64,000 bases of DNA, from NCBI GenBank assembly GCA_002335605.1, contig BEDY01000001.1:1922001-1986000 (forward strand), read 5' to 3'. Numbering within the stretch: the first letter of the stretch is position 1; each line of letters starts with the position of its first letter. The position numbers and the translations under genes were made by a program. Source of the DNA: Prillingera fragicola. Lineage: Eukaryota; Basidiomycota; Tremellomycetes; Trichosporonales; Trichosporonaceae. Of this stretch, positions 32,123-42,042 are shown piece after piece. The notes under the pieces are model-generated. The model saw only the letters and a list, made by a program, of their open reading frames with translations, searched no databases and was not told the origin of the DNA.

Positions 32123-33971
32123 ATGATCTCCATCAAGGCACTCGCACCACTGGTGCTCGCCATGCCTGCGGCGGCCCACATTGTCTTGTGGCACCCGTCC
32201 ATGTATGGGTGAGTGGCGCGCAAGAAACCAAACAACGAGTCCTAACACAACAGTTTTGAGCCCAACAACATCCACGCCATGGACGCCGGTGTGCCTCTGG
32301 CCAAGCTCCCGTTCAACGAGTGGTGGTTCCACGGTTACCTCAACAAGGGCCCCGAGGTAAGTCTTCTTACCGACGCAATGCCACATGACAAACTAACATT
32401 CAAAGTGGCAGCCCCAGGGCGACGCCCACCTCGAGCTTCCCTCGGGTGGCACTCTGAACGCCGAGATCTCGTGCAACAAGCACCTGACTTCCTACTACGA
32501 GTTCTTTAAGGCTCCCGGAGAGGAGTGGGCTTGTGGCGAGCACAAGGGCGGCTCGGACACTGGCATGATCCACTCGGTTGACCCCAACGGCACCCCTCTC
32601 AACGAGCTCACGGACGTCAAGGGCTCGGCCATTGCCATTGCCTACAAGTCGAACCCCCACGACATCAAGCCCGAGGACTTTGTCGTCATTTCGACAAACT
32701 TTTCGTCCCCTTACAAGCTGCACACCGACTACCAGATCCCGGCCAACCTCCCCCCCTGCCCCAACGACACCTGCTACTGCATGTGGGGCTGGGTCCACGC
32801 CCCCTTCACCGGCGGCGACGAGATGTACATGGGCACCTACCGCTGCCGCGTCACGAACGCCAACCCCAGCTCGCCTCCCATCCCTCCCCCTCAGATTGCG
32901 CGCAAGTGCCCCTTTGACAGGAACAACTGCACGATTGGCGCCAAGCAGCCTCACTACTGGGCCAACAAGGAGCGCATGAACAACTTCCAGGACCCCATCG
33001 ACCCTCCCTTCTACAACCAAGACTATGGATTCACCGACGGTGCCCAGACCGACCTCTGGGAGCTTGACGACGGCGAAGACCTCTGGGCCGAGACCACCGA
33101 CCCCTGGGCACCTCCTCCTTACGAGACCAAGACCGGTACTTGGACTACCACCCCGCGTGACACTGCTACTTCCAAGCCCACCACCTCGGCGTCGTCCAGC
33201 GCAGCTCCCACAAACTCCACCACCGCCATGCCAACCAACGCCACCTCGTCCTCCGTGCCCGCCCCCAGTAACTCGACGACCGCGCTGCCGAGCTCCAGCG
33301 CCAACACGACTTCCTCCACCATGGTCCCCACGTCTTCCCCCTCGGCAAACGCCACGAGCACCGTCCTGCCCACCAACTCGACCACTGCGATCCCCAGCCC
33401 CTCGGCCAACACCACCAGCGTCATGCCGTCGCCTACGGATAACTCGACCACCTCGAGTGTTGAGCCTACTGCTACTGGCAACACGACCTCTGTTGAACCC
33501 ACTGCCACTGGCAACATGACCTCTGTCGAGCCCACTGCTACTGGCAACATGACCTCTGTCGAGCCTACTGCGACCGGCAACACGACCTCTGTCGAGCCTA
33601 CTGCAACCGGCAACACCACCTCGACCGAGCCTACTGCGACCGGCAACACCACCTCGATCGAGCCTACCGTGACCGACACGACAGCCCCCGTCGAGCCTAC
33701 CGTGACCGACACGACCGCCCCCGTCGAGCCTACCGGGACCGACGCCCCCGTCGAGCCTACCGGGACCGACACGACCGCCCCCGTCGAGCCTACCGGGACC
33801 GACACGACCGCCCCCGTCGAGCCCACCGTGACTGACACAACCGCCCCCGTCGACCCCACGGAGACCGTGGAGCCCACCACCCCGGCGCCGACCAACACCA
33901 AGGTCTGCAAGCCCAAGCGCCGCCGCAGCCTCAAGCGCCACAACCTCAAGCGCAGGGTCGCCGTCCTCTAA
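32123..33971 (+). CDS. AA14-like lytic polysaccharide monooxygenase with Ser/Thr repeat tail
   Basis: The model is join(32123..32208, 32254..32356, 32406..33971), 584 aa. The signal peptide (ISIKALAPLVLAMPAAA) is followed directly by His, giving mature HIVLWHPSMYGFEPNN. An N-terminal His is required for the copper histidine brace of LPMOs. The layout FNEWWFHGY, then ELPSGGTLNAEISCN, then CYCMWGWVHAPF and MYMGTYRCR agrees with the AA14 family (oxidative attack on xylan-coated cellulose). Cysteines occur in the expected pairs. From about residue 320 it becomes a Ser/Thr/Pro-rich stalk with about 13 near-identical 11-residue units (VEPTATGNTTS, later VEPTGTDTTAP). The protein ends in a very basic KRRRSLKRHNLKRRVAVL instead of a GPI signal. 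Family assignment is from remembered sequence features; activity is inferred. Confidence 0.85.
33456..33860 (+). repeat. 33-nt in-frame minisatellite in the AA14-like gene
   Basis: About 13 tandem copies of a 33-nt unit encode (S/A)(V/I)EPT-x-T-x-NTT-like 11-mers. The first six carry TATGN, the later ones TVTD or TGTD. One unit (near 33735-33755) is 6 nt shorter, losing Thr-Thr but keeping frame. This indicates unequal exchange or slippage within the stalk. Confidence 0.9.
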
Positions 33972-35510
33972 GCACTCACCAACACATAGACAATGAACGT
34001 GCCATACCCCATTAAACATACCCAAAACCCTTTGTCCTCCCCCTCCCCCTTCTTCGTCTTCGACGTCCGGCTAGGCCGGACGCGCGCTGCTGTGCAGTAT
34101 TCGCGCACTGTACACCTGTCTGCATTGTTAATCCTGCCTCGCTGCCTGCCTGCCACTAACACTGTGCCACAACCACTCCTCCCTTGGTCTCGCGAAGGCG
34201 CAAACCGACACTAGTAACCGGCAACGGCACCTCGGGAAAGACACAAAGAAAACCACGCACGTCGAACGCAAGGAACGCGGCACACAGCAGGTCACAGTCA
34301 CGCCGGATTCGACGCGTACGCTTGAGAGAGATAAAAATGAGTCGCGCTATGCTGTGCGGTTAGCTAGGCCCCAGGAGCCAGGAGCTGCCGCTCGAGCAGT
34401 TGCAACGTCCAGTACTGAGAATATCAGGATTGCAGGATTCTTCAAGGTTTGCAGGGATGCCATGGTGCCGCGGATAAACCCTCGTGCCTGTGGGTGGCTT
34501 CGCCCTGGATCCTGGAACGTGTCCACCGGCCACCGGCCACCGTCGTATTACCAGGTGGGGACTGCTTGCAATGGCCAAATGGTGATGTGCCGACAAAGAG
34601 GTCACTGCTCGGCCATGAATCTCGTTTTCCTATCCTGCAGGTCTACTGTAGATCGGTAATGTGGCTTGGGCGACAGATGAATGACGCGTCTGGTCAGCGT
34701 GGTAGTTGTTCTAGATGCCTTGTCCCGAACGCTTCATGTGCCCGAGCTCAGTTCGAGTGGCTGACGCGTCCGCGTTGCCAGTGGGCCAGTGCCAGTGCTG
34801 CGTTGTGATAGGGGTTACTGACATCAAATATGAACGTGAGCGGTAGTGGACGCGTTGACGCGTCGCAGTACTGATTGAATGGCTGTTCATTGTTCAATTG
34901 TCATCGCCCCTTACTGTTCGTGAGAGCTTCAGACTTGTGTCACACTGTGCACCCAGGCATCAGACCAATAACGATGAAGCAGCGTAGCTAGGGTGGATAG
35001 AGAGGAGATGACTGCGCATGATGCTGCGCATACGCTGCAGACTGTCCTCCTCCAATGCCGCCCAGGGAACATGCTGACATAAAAAGGAGGCAGTACGCCA
35101 CCTGCACTAGTAGCGGGGAACACCGCAACCGTTTCATCCTGCAAACTTCCATCTTCTTCTTGTCGTTGTGCACTCTGAACAATGTCCCACATTGCAGCTC
35201 AGTCGCCGGCCCGGTTCTCTCACAGCGACAAGGGTTGCTGCGCCTATTGCTATGCACTGGCCCTTGCAGTCCCTCCACCAGCAGCGAGCCTGCCAGCTGT
35301 CAGACTATTGAATGGGGCACAGTGTCTAAACTAGTAGCACTAGTGTCATTGTCAAACTACTACTACGCAGCACCACAAAACAGTGACGCAACAAGAGACG
35401 CTACTCACTGCTTAGTCAAACACACTGCGCAAGAGGGGTCGCTCTTTCCCACTCCTTCTTGTCATCCTCCCAGCTCCCAGGCTGCCAGCAACAGCAGTTC
35501 ACCACCGACA
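33972..35510. other. Intergenic; cluster of ACGCGT sites
   Basis: No gene is supported over 1.5 kb. ACGCGT occurs at 34312, 34684, 34764, 34850 and 34858, all in the form GACGCGT, the last two 8 nt apart. Confidence 0.45.
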
Positions 35511-37268
35511 ATGTTTCCAGCAACACGCAACGGCAGGCAACAAGCCCTCCGCGCACTCTTATTCCTCGTCCTAGTCTCAGTGTGCTTTAGTATCTCGTTC
35601 CACACAGACGTACCAATCTCGACCTTTCCCTCCGCCTGGTGGACAGCACGGTACCTGCTCTCAGCAAACGCAGAACCAGGATACCCTGTCAAGAGCAACT
35701 TTACGACGTTTCTAGCCCACGAGCCCGGGTTTAGTGTTATCGAAAACCTGTGAGTCACCGAGAGATCTAGGAGTAGCCGGGCACCACAAGCTCCTACGTG
35801 TCCACTGACAGCCAGATACTGGCGCAACAACACCTTTTACATCGTGACCGACCAGCCGTGGCACGTCCCGGACCTAAGCAAGGTGGCCTGGCGCAGTCTC
35901 CAGGACACTACATACGATCCACCTGCTGTTGTCATTCTGTCGCTGCGTGGAGAGGCCCTGGGAAAGCCCGATAACAAGACTTTTGGAGAGCACAAGACTC
36001 TCGGCCAGAGTCTGAGCTATGGCACACTCAAGGATGCTGCGAGCCAGGCCGTTGTGCTGCCCTCGCCTATGGTGTGTACCTCTCCATGGACATTGCTAAT
36101 GGCAGCTCCTGTGCAACGACGATTCATGTAAGGCTTCCATACAGTGCGTAGCTAACCCCAGTCGTCAACAACTGTACGCCTTTCCGCGATAGTGACGACT
36201 GACCAGCAGACTACCACTGGATTGGTGAAATGTTTCTCGGCTCCTGGCGACTCTGGTCCAACTTTGAGCTCAGGCTAAACGATGTCCTACCGCCGTTCAA
36301 GACTATTGCGCTGCCCAAGATTTACCGCAAAGCCGAGATTCCTGAAGGTGTACCGCCGAGCCAGACTTGGGACGACCCTGCTGGCGCCAACGATGCGTTT
36401 ACCAAGAGCTTTTTGTACGTTGTGTCTGTGAGTCATGCTGATGCCCAGTCCCAAGGCGGAGTTCGAGTTTGCTCCTGTGTGGGCACAACGCGCGAATACA
36501 AGCCAGCTCTATCGCATCCCCCTCGCCCTCCTCGCGGACAGGAAGGCAGGGCACAACGGCCCAATGTCCAACCACAAGCCGTGGGGTGACGTCCTCCGCC
36601 TGCCTGTGCCGCAGGACTGGCTCCTCCGCCTCCGCCGCCGCTTCTTTGCAAAGCACAAACCGACCATGGCCCTCACCCGCCCCGAGCGGCTCCAGGTCAC
36701 GTACCTGTCCCAGCAGGGGTCGAAACATCAGCTATTTGAGCTGCACCACAAGATTCTCGATCGGGCGCTGCGTGAGCTTGAGAGCGAGGGGCTTGTGGAC
36801 TATGAGATGCTCCAGTTTAACGAGAGCGTACCGCTAGCCGACCAGGTGGCCAAGATTGCCCTCACGGATGTAAGCTGTTCGTGTTTAGGGGCGCTGACCC
36901 CAGTTCCTCATTGGCCTCCACGGACCTAGCCTCACGCACATACTCTGGATGGATCCGGGAGAGCACAAGACGGTCTTCGAGCTGTCGACAAAAGCGTGCT
37001 CCTGGGTAAGTCCTTGTCGCGTCCCTGCCACTGACGCCAGAACGACTACTCTCCCCTTGCCCTAGCCTCAGGCGTCAATCACTACTTTGTCCGCGAAGAC
37101 TCGATGTGCACCCCGCACGAATGCCCGCCGCGAGGGTGTGGCTACGGCAACGAGTACGAAAACAAGATCGGCCTACACTCGAGTGCCATCAAATTGCAAG
37201 AAACGCTGGTCGTGGGCAAGATTCGCGAGGTGGCGACCAAGTACTATGCGGAGCGTAATAAGAAATAG
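35511..37268 (+). CDS. GT61-family glycosyltransferase (type II Golgi membrane protein)
   Basis: The model is join(35511..35749, 35816..36071, 36106..36127, 36162..36173, 36210..36414, 36449..36869, 36904..37005, 37041..37268), 494 aa. A short basic cytoplasmic tail is followed by a membrane anchor (ALLFLVLVSVCFSISF). The GT61/DUF563 core is visible in NNYYHWIGEMFLGSWRLWSN, a motif assembled only by joining a 22-nt and a 12-nt exon, and in TDFLIGLHGPSLTHILWMDP. Late cysteines are CTPHECPPRGCGYGN. It probably transfers xylose, GlcNAc or a related sugar in the Golgi to a glycan or glycoprotein. The acceptor cannot be told from sequence. In the first intron an AG right after the branch site is passed over for CCAG. 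Confidence 0.88.
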
Positions 37269-37562
37269 ATAGATGTGTTGCTGGGAACTGTATCCTGTCT
37301 TGTTGCTACATGTTATAAGTCGTCTGGTTCTGTTGCAAGCCCAGTCTACCTGGGCGGTGATTAACCTCCACCACGCCACTGCGGGGATCCACACCGGACA
37401 AGGCACACCCGGCTTCCGGCGTCCAGCGGCGATCTGCGGCGACCACTTCCGGTCTACAGAACATCACTGGGACGCTGTAGTCAGCAAGGCATTAGCTAGT
37501 TACTTAAAGCGCACTCCTCCTCGTCCCTTCACCCCCCCAACTCATCCCCACACGGACGCACA

Positions 37563-38579
37563 ATGACCTCGCTGACAATCGCCTACGCCGGCCTAGGCAA
37601 CATGGGCACCGAGTCCTCGCGCCACCTCGCGCAGTACGCTGCCGAGCACAACCACAAGCTCGTAGTCTGGAACCGCTCGCAGGCAAAGTATGCCGAGCTC
37701 AAGAGCTACATTCCCGGCGCGACCTTTGCTGCCGACATTGCCGAGATCGCTGCCGCCGATATCATCTTTATGGGCTTGCTGAACGATACGGCCGACAAGG
37801 CTGTTGTCGAGCAGCTGCTCGCTACGGCCAAGGCGGGGACGATTATCGTTGATCAGAGCTCGGTGCACCCCAAGACATCCAGTGAGCCCCGGCCAGGCGC
37901 AATACAAGCCCGGAGCACTAACACGCCCAGTCGAGCTCGAAAAGGCCTGCTCAGCCAAGGACGTCTCCTACCTCGCCGCGCCAGTGTTCGGGCGGCCCGA
38001 CGCCGCAAAGGCCGGCAAGCTGATCCAAGTCGTGGCGGGCGACCCGGAGGCGATCACCAAAGTGCGGCCATTCTTTGCGCCAATCTCTCGCGCAGTCCTC
38101 GTGATCGGCGACGAGGTGTTCAAGGCCACGACGCTAAAGCTCATGGGCAACGCGCTCATCGTCGGCGTCATCGAGCTGCTCGCCGAGACGTACGCCCTCG
38201 GCGACGCGGTGGGGATTGACCCCAACGTGTTCCAGGAGTTTATCGGTGCGTCCCTCCCCCCACACGAACGCTGACCCCTGCAGAAATGTTCTTCCCCACG
38301 CCCTCGTACGTCGCGTACGGTAAAAAGGTCGGCCAGGGCAACTTTGACAGCACGGGCGGGTTCAGGCTCGAGGGCGGGCTCAAGGACGTGCGCAACATTC
38401 TCAACGTCGGCGCCGACCTCGGCCACCCCGTGCCAATGCCTACCATTGCGCTCGCCAAGGAGCACATGGAGCGCGCGCAGGAGCTCGGAGGCCAGGATTT
38501 GGATTGGAGTAGTCTTAGCGCTGCAGTGCGTGAAAAGGCTAATCTCAAGCCGTTTAAAAAGGACCTCGAGAAGAAGTAG
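37563..38579 (+). CDS. 3-hydroxyisobutyrate dehydrogenase-like NAD(P) oxidoreductase
   Basis: The model is join(37563..37881, 37931..38245, 38284..38579), 309 aa. It belongs to the beta-hydroxyacid dehydrogenase family. The N-terminal Rossmann fingerprint is AYAGLGNMGTESSRHL with VVWNRS as the cofactor-specificity strand. The substrate-binding region is DQSSVHP...APVFGRPDAAKAGKL, where the family consensus is D-APV-GG/RP. The catalytic-Lys helix is TLKLMGNALIVGVIELLAE and the C-terminal all-helical domain follows. Asn/Arg after VVWNR favours NADPH (inference). It resembles glyoxylate/succinic-semialdehyde-reductase-like members as much as true HIBADH. No targeting signal is evident. It lies 294 nt downstream of the GT61 gene on the same strand. 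Confidence 0.9.
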
Positions 38580-38693
38580 GCCGCAGCACGGAGGTGTAAG
38601 ACTATAAAGATGCATTACGATGGGACACTCGTGGTATCGTGCCAATAAAACAACATTGGAAACAGATCGCCCTCTCCCGGCTCTAAGAATGCA

Positions 38694-40569
38694 CTAGACG
38701 AGCTCGAGATACTTCTCGGGCGTCGTGAGCGCAGGGTTGACCCGGCGGTTGTCGTCAACGGCCCAGCCTCCCGCGTCAATCCACGAAGGGAACTGGGGAC
38801 GCGCAATCGAGGCGCGCACCACGTTGGTCCAGCGCGAGCTGGCCGCAAACGGGTTGTATGGGCGGGTGGTCGCGCGGAAGAGGTTGGACGACGCAGAGGC
38901 ACGGATCTGTTCTATCGTCGTGAGGTTGTAGAGCAGCAGGCGGATGTGGTAGTAGAGAAGGAAGAGGACTGGCGGGAGGGTGAGAATGCCGAGGATGAAC
39001 GACACGGCAGCGCCGGGGCTGTTGCCCAGCGCCGTCTTGAAGTCAATCTTGTCGTGCTGGCACAGCAAGGAAAAGTGCAAGGCAGAAAAGACGACAATGT
39101 AAATGTCGGCAATGGCCGTGATGATGACAAAGACCAGGAACGCAAAGTAGTTGCGACGACCGACACAGCCGTGCAGGTACGCACAGTGATGGTCGATACC
39201 CTCGACGCAGTTGCCGCAGAGACGGCAGTGCGAGCACCGCGGTGGGCGATAGCTCTTGCACGTCTCGCAATACTTGACCTGCACCTTGTCCTTGCCGTCC
39301 TTGCCGACGAGAATCTCGCGAGGGGACGCCTCGTAGTAGACGTCGACGGGGGTATAAGGAGGGTCCGGGTCCAGTTCGCGAGGAAGGATTCCGGGCTCAC
39401 GGAACGAGGCAGCAATCATGGAAGACACGCATAGGCCAAAGATGTACGCAAAGACGACAACAATGGCAATGCCACCGCCCTTGGCGAACCCATAGTCTGT
39501 CGCGTGCAGCCACAACCACACGCCGGTCGTGCCGACCCAAACGCCAGATATACCAAGAATGAGAATTATAGACAAAATAAATGACAACGGTGTGTCACCG
39601 CCAGTCATCATCTTGCCGCCGCAAAAAAAGGTCGAACCAGTCTTCTCGAAGCGGCTGAATTTCCGCACAGTCGTGCTTATGCTACGCCCGTTGTCGCGAT
39701 TGCTCGCAGAGCTCCCTCCGGTCTGGCCAGATTTCCGGGATTTCTCCTCGGCGCCGAGCGCAACCAGATGATCTGATGACAATTCTGGGAGGTGTCCATG
39801 ACTAGGAGAGGACGAGTCAGTCCCGCGATCCCAACCGTTCTCATACCCGTGGCCGGTGCTATCCGAGCCGCCGGGAGCGGCTCCGTGACGCGTCGGTGTC
39901 GTCGGCCCCTGCGAGGGGTTTCGGTTCGTGCTCGTTTGACGCGTGCGGCGCGGCGTGGGGGCCTGCGACGGCGCGGGCGAGGACGCGGTCGGCGCCTTGT
40001 GCGTTATGTGTGGGCTGACGTTGGGGAGCGGCGGCACGTTGTACGACACATGGGAAAAGTCCCTCCGATCCGAAGGAGTCGGTACGCCCTCGATCTCACG
40101 AACGTCGCTGCTCGCCCGGCCAGTCGTGCTGACAGTCGTGCTGCGCTCACGCTGCTCGAGGCGTCGTGCAGCGGCAGGCTTTTGCGGTGCCAGGAAGCCA
40201 CGAGGGGTCGGAAGAGGTACTGATCCTCGTGGTGGCGATCGCAAAGAAAAGGAAGACTCTGAAGGTGTCGCCGAGAGAGGTCGCGGGCTGTTCGTGTTGC
40301 TTATAGTGCGGGCCCGTGGTGGCCCGCCTCCGCTGGGATTTGGCGATGAATCCACATTATACTGCAGGAGTGAGTCAGCATATCCCTTCGGTCAATGCAC
40401 CCTTGCTACGCACATATCGGCGCGTACCCTCCAAGCTGTCGCGGCTGAGTGGTGCAATTGAGTCGTCCTCCTCCTCCGAGTGGAGACTCGACCTGCGTGT
40501 CACGGTGATGTTTGCGCGGCGAGACGGGAGGGCCAGGCCGTACCCTTCTGAAGGCGACGGAGATGTCAT
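38694..40569 (-). CDS. DHHC protein S-acyltransferase, Erf2-like
   Basis: The model is complement(join(38694..40361, 40414..40569)), 607 aa. It palmitoylates cysteines of membrane proteins. A long Ser/Pro/Arg-rich cytosolic N-terminus (about 270 residues) precedes two membrane helices (SFILSIILILGISGVWVGTT; GGIAIVVVFAYIFGLCVSSM). The zinc-binding cysteine-rich domain is KYCETCKSYRPPRCSHCRLC, then NCVEGIDHHCAYLHGCVGRR with DHHC at residues 442-445. Two more helices follow (AFLVFVIITAIADIYIVVFS; LGILTLPPVLFLLYYHIRLL). The TTxE-like motif is seen as NLTTIEQIR. The RPPR-SHC spacing is that of the Erf2/ZDHHC9 group, known to modify Ras. The usual Pro-Trp after DHHC is Ala-Tyr. The 52-nt intron is in the N-terminal region. 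Confidence 0.9.
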
Positions 40570-41050
40570 GGCTGGAGAATGGTTGGTGGGCTACGACGAA
40601 GCGCAAAGCAAGCGCTCGACGGCCTTGAGGGATAGGAGGGTGGAGAGCGAGGAGTAGGAGTAGGAGGAGTAAGAGTAAGAGTAGGATAAGAGTGCGATGT
40701 GCAGCAGCGAGCAGCAGCAAAAGATGCCACCATTCTACGAGCAGGAGACGGGACGTGCGGACAGGTCGAGCCATGGCCCGTGCATCAGGGTACAAAACAT
40801 TCAGGGACACATCCACGTGGCAAGCCGATCACCCGGCACACCTCTGACGCGGAATCAAATTCCGCTTCCGCCCAGCTGCTGCCACACTCGGTACATTCGA
40901 TGGCGGCTATTGCCACGTGGCAAGTGTGGTGTGCCTGAACGGTGCATGCGGTCCGGGGCATCCACGACCATGACGAACAGCACCCATCTTCCACAACTTA
41001 CCATCCAACTTGCTCGTCTTCTTCCATCCACAACAGCACATTCATACACA
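40570..41050. promoter_or_regulatory. Divergent promoter with two CCACGTGGCAAG elements
   Basis: This is the shared 481-nt region between the DHHC gene (-) and TRAP-alpha (+). CCACGTGGCAAG occurs at 40813-40824 and again at 40913-40924, where it is part of the palindrome TTGCCACGTGGCAA (40910-40923). Both are CACGTG-core bHLH/bZIP-type sites. Identical 12-mers 100 nt apart suggest a real site. The binding factor is unknown. Confidence 0.6.
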
Positions 41051-41903
41051 ATGGGTAAGCTATTCTGCACAGTTTATTGATGCAGCTACTGACAATCCAA
41101 TAGCTCACGAGATCGTCGCCTCGGCAAACTTCCCCTCCGCCAACCCCCTTGGCCGTGAGTCGAACGATGAGCTCGTCCTCACACGAGCAATGTAGCTGAC
41201 GTTATGCGCAGAGGTCGTCAATGGCGAGCAGAACCCCATGGCTCTCACTATCGCCAACACTGGTGCCAAGGACTACACCATTGTCTCGGCCTCGGCTTCA
41301 TACCATGACCCGGCAAAGAACTGGAAGCTTATGAAGAACGCGTCTACTATCAAGTTCAACCTTCCTCTTGCTGCCGGCGCCAACATTACTGCCCCCTTCC
41401 GTGTCAACTCGGAGTAAGTCGTCGTCGATTTCTGCAGCTTGTACTGCACTGACACTCGCAGGTTCCGCCCCCAGGACCTTGGTCTCACTGTCTGGCTGGA
41501 CGTCAAGGAGGGCAAGGAGCTGAACCGCGTGTACGCCTACAACCAAACCGTCTCCGTCGTCGAGCCCCCCACCTCCTTCTTCGACCCCCAGGCCCTCTTC
41601 GCCTACCTCGTCCTCGGTGCCGGTCTCCTCGGCGCCGCCTACGCCGCCTACCAGCTGTACTTTGCTACACCCCAGAAGAAGACGCGCCGAGGCACCACCA
41701 CCCCCAAGCGCGCGGCCGTCCCCGCCGCAGTCGAGGTCACCTCGGACTCGGGCAAGGGATATCAGGAGGAGTGGATTCCTGCTACGCACAAGAAGAAGAC
41801 CCGGGCCGACGGCGGCGCGACCTCGGGCGGCGAGGCCACCAGCGGCGGAGAGGCTAGTGGACCCGAGAGCAAGACTCGCAGGAGGAAGTCGGGTCGTAAG
41901 TAG
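41051..41903 (+). CDS. Translocon-associated protein alpha subunit (SSR1-like)
   Basis: The model is join(41051..41054, 41104..41154, 41212..41413, 41462..41903), 232 aa. TRAP-alpha assists Sec61-dependent insertion of secretory proteins in the ER membrane. The lumenal beta-sandwich reads IVASANFPSANPLGQVVNGE, FRPQDLGLTVWLDVKEGKEL and VVEPPTSFFDPQALF. A single membrane helix (AYLVLGAGLLGAAYAAYQLY) and a basic cytosolic tail rich in Lys/Arg/Gly follow, as in the family. Splicing restores GQVVNGEQN and NSEFRPQD. In this model the first coding exon is only ATGG and no signal peptide is encoded, which is odd for TRAP-alpha. An in-frame upstream ATG at 40970 adds 27 residues (MTNSTHLPQLTIQLARLLPS...) that make only a poor signal. 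An unrecognised 5' exon may exist. Confidence 0.88.
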
Positions 41904-42042
41904 ATTACGGTAGTGCTAGCTAGTATGGGCTTTTTATGAGGGTATTGTAGTTGGTGCGGAGCGGTGCATTGTCTGCATAGTTTTATCTCTGCGCCGGCTG
42001 ACGGTGGCTCAGCCTGTAGTCTGCCTCCTGCCGCAATTCTCT

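Noticed and set aside
32400..34025. 541-aa open frame antisense to the AA14-like gene, rich in Gly/Arg/Val
   Set aside because: It mirrors the codon bias and minisatellite of the sense gene. The sense strand has a signal peptide, correct introns and family motifs; the antisense has none.
36174..36209. An 18-nt intron (GTGACGACTGACCAGCAG) in the GT61 gene
   Set aside because: Too short to splice. The GTACGC donor 18 nt upstream gives a 36-nt intron and a better protein motif.
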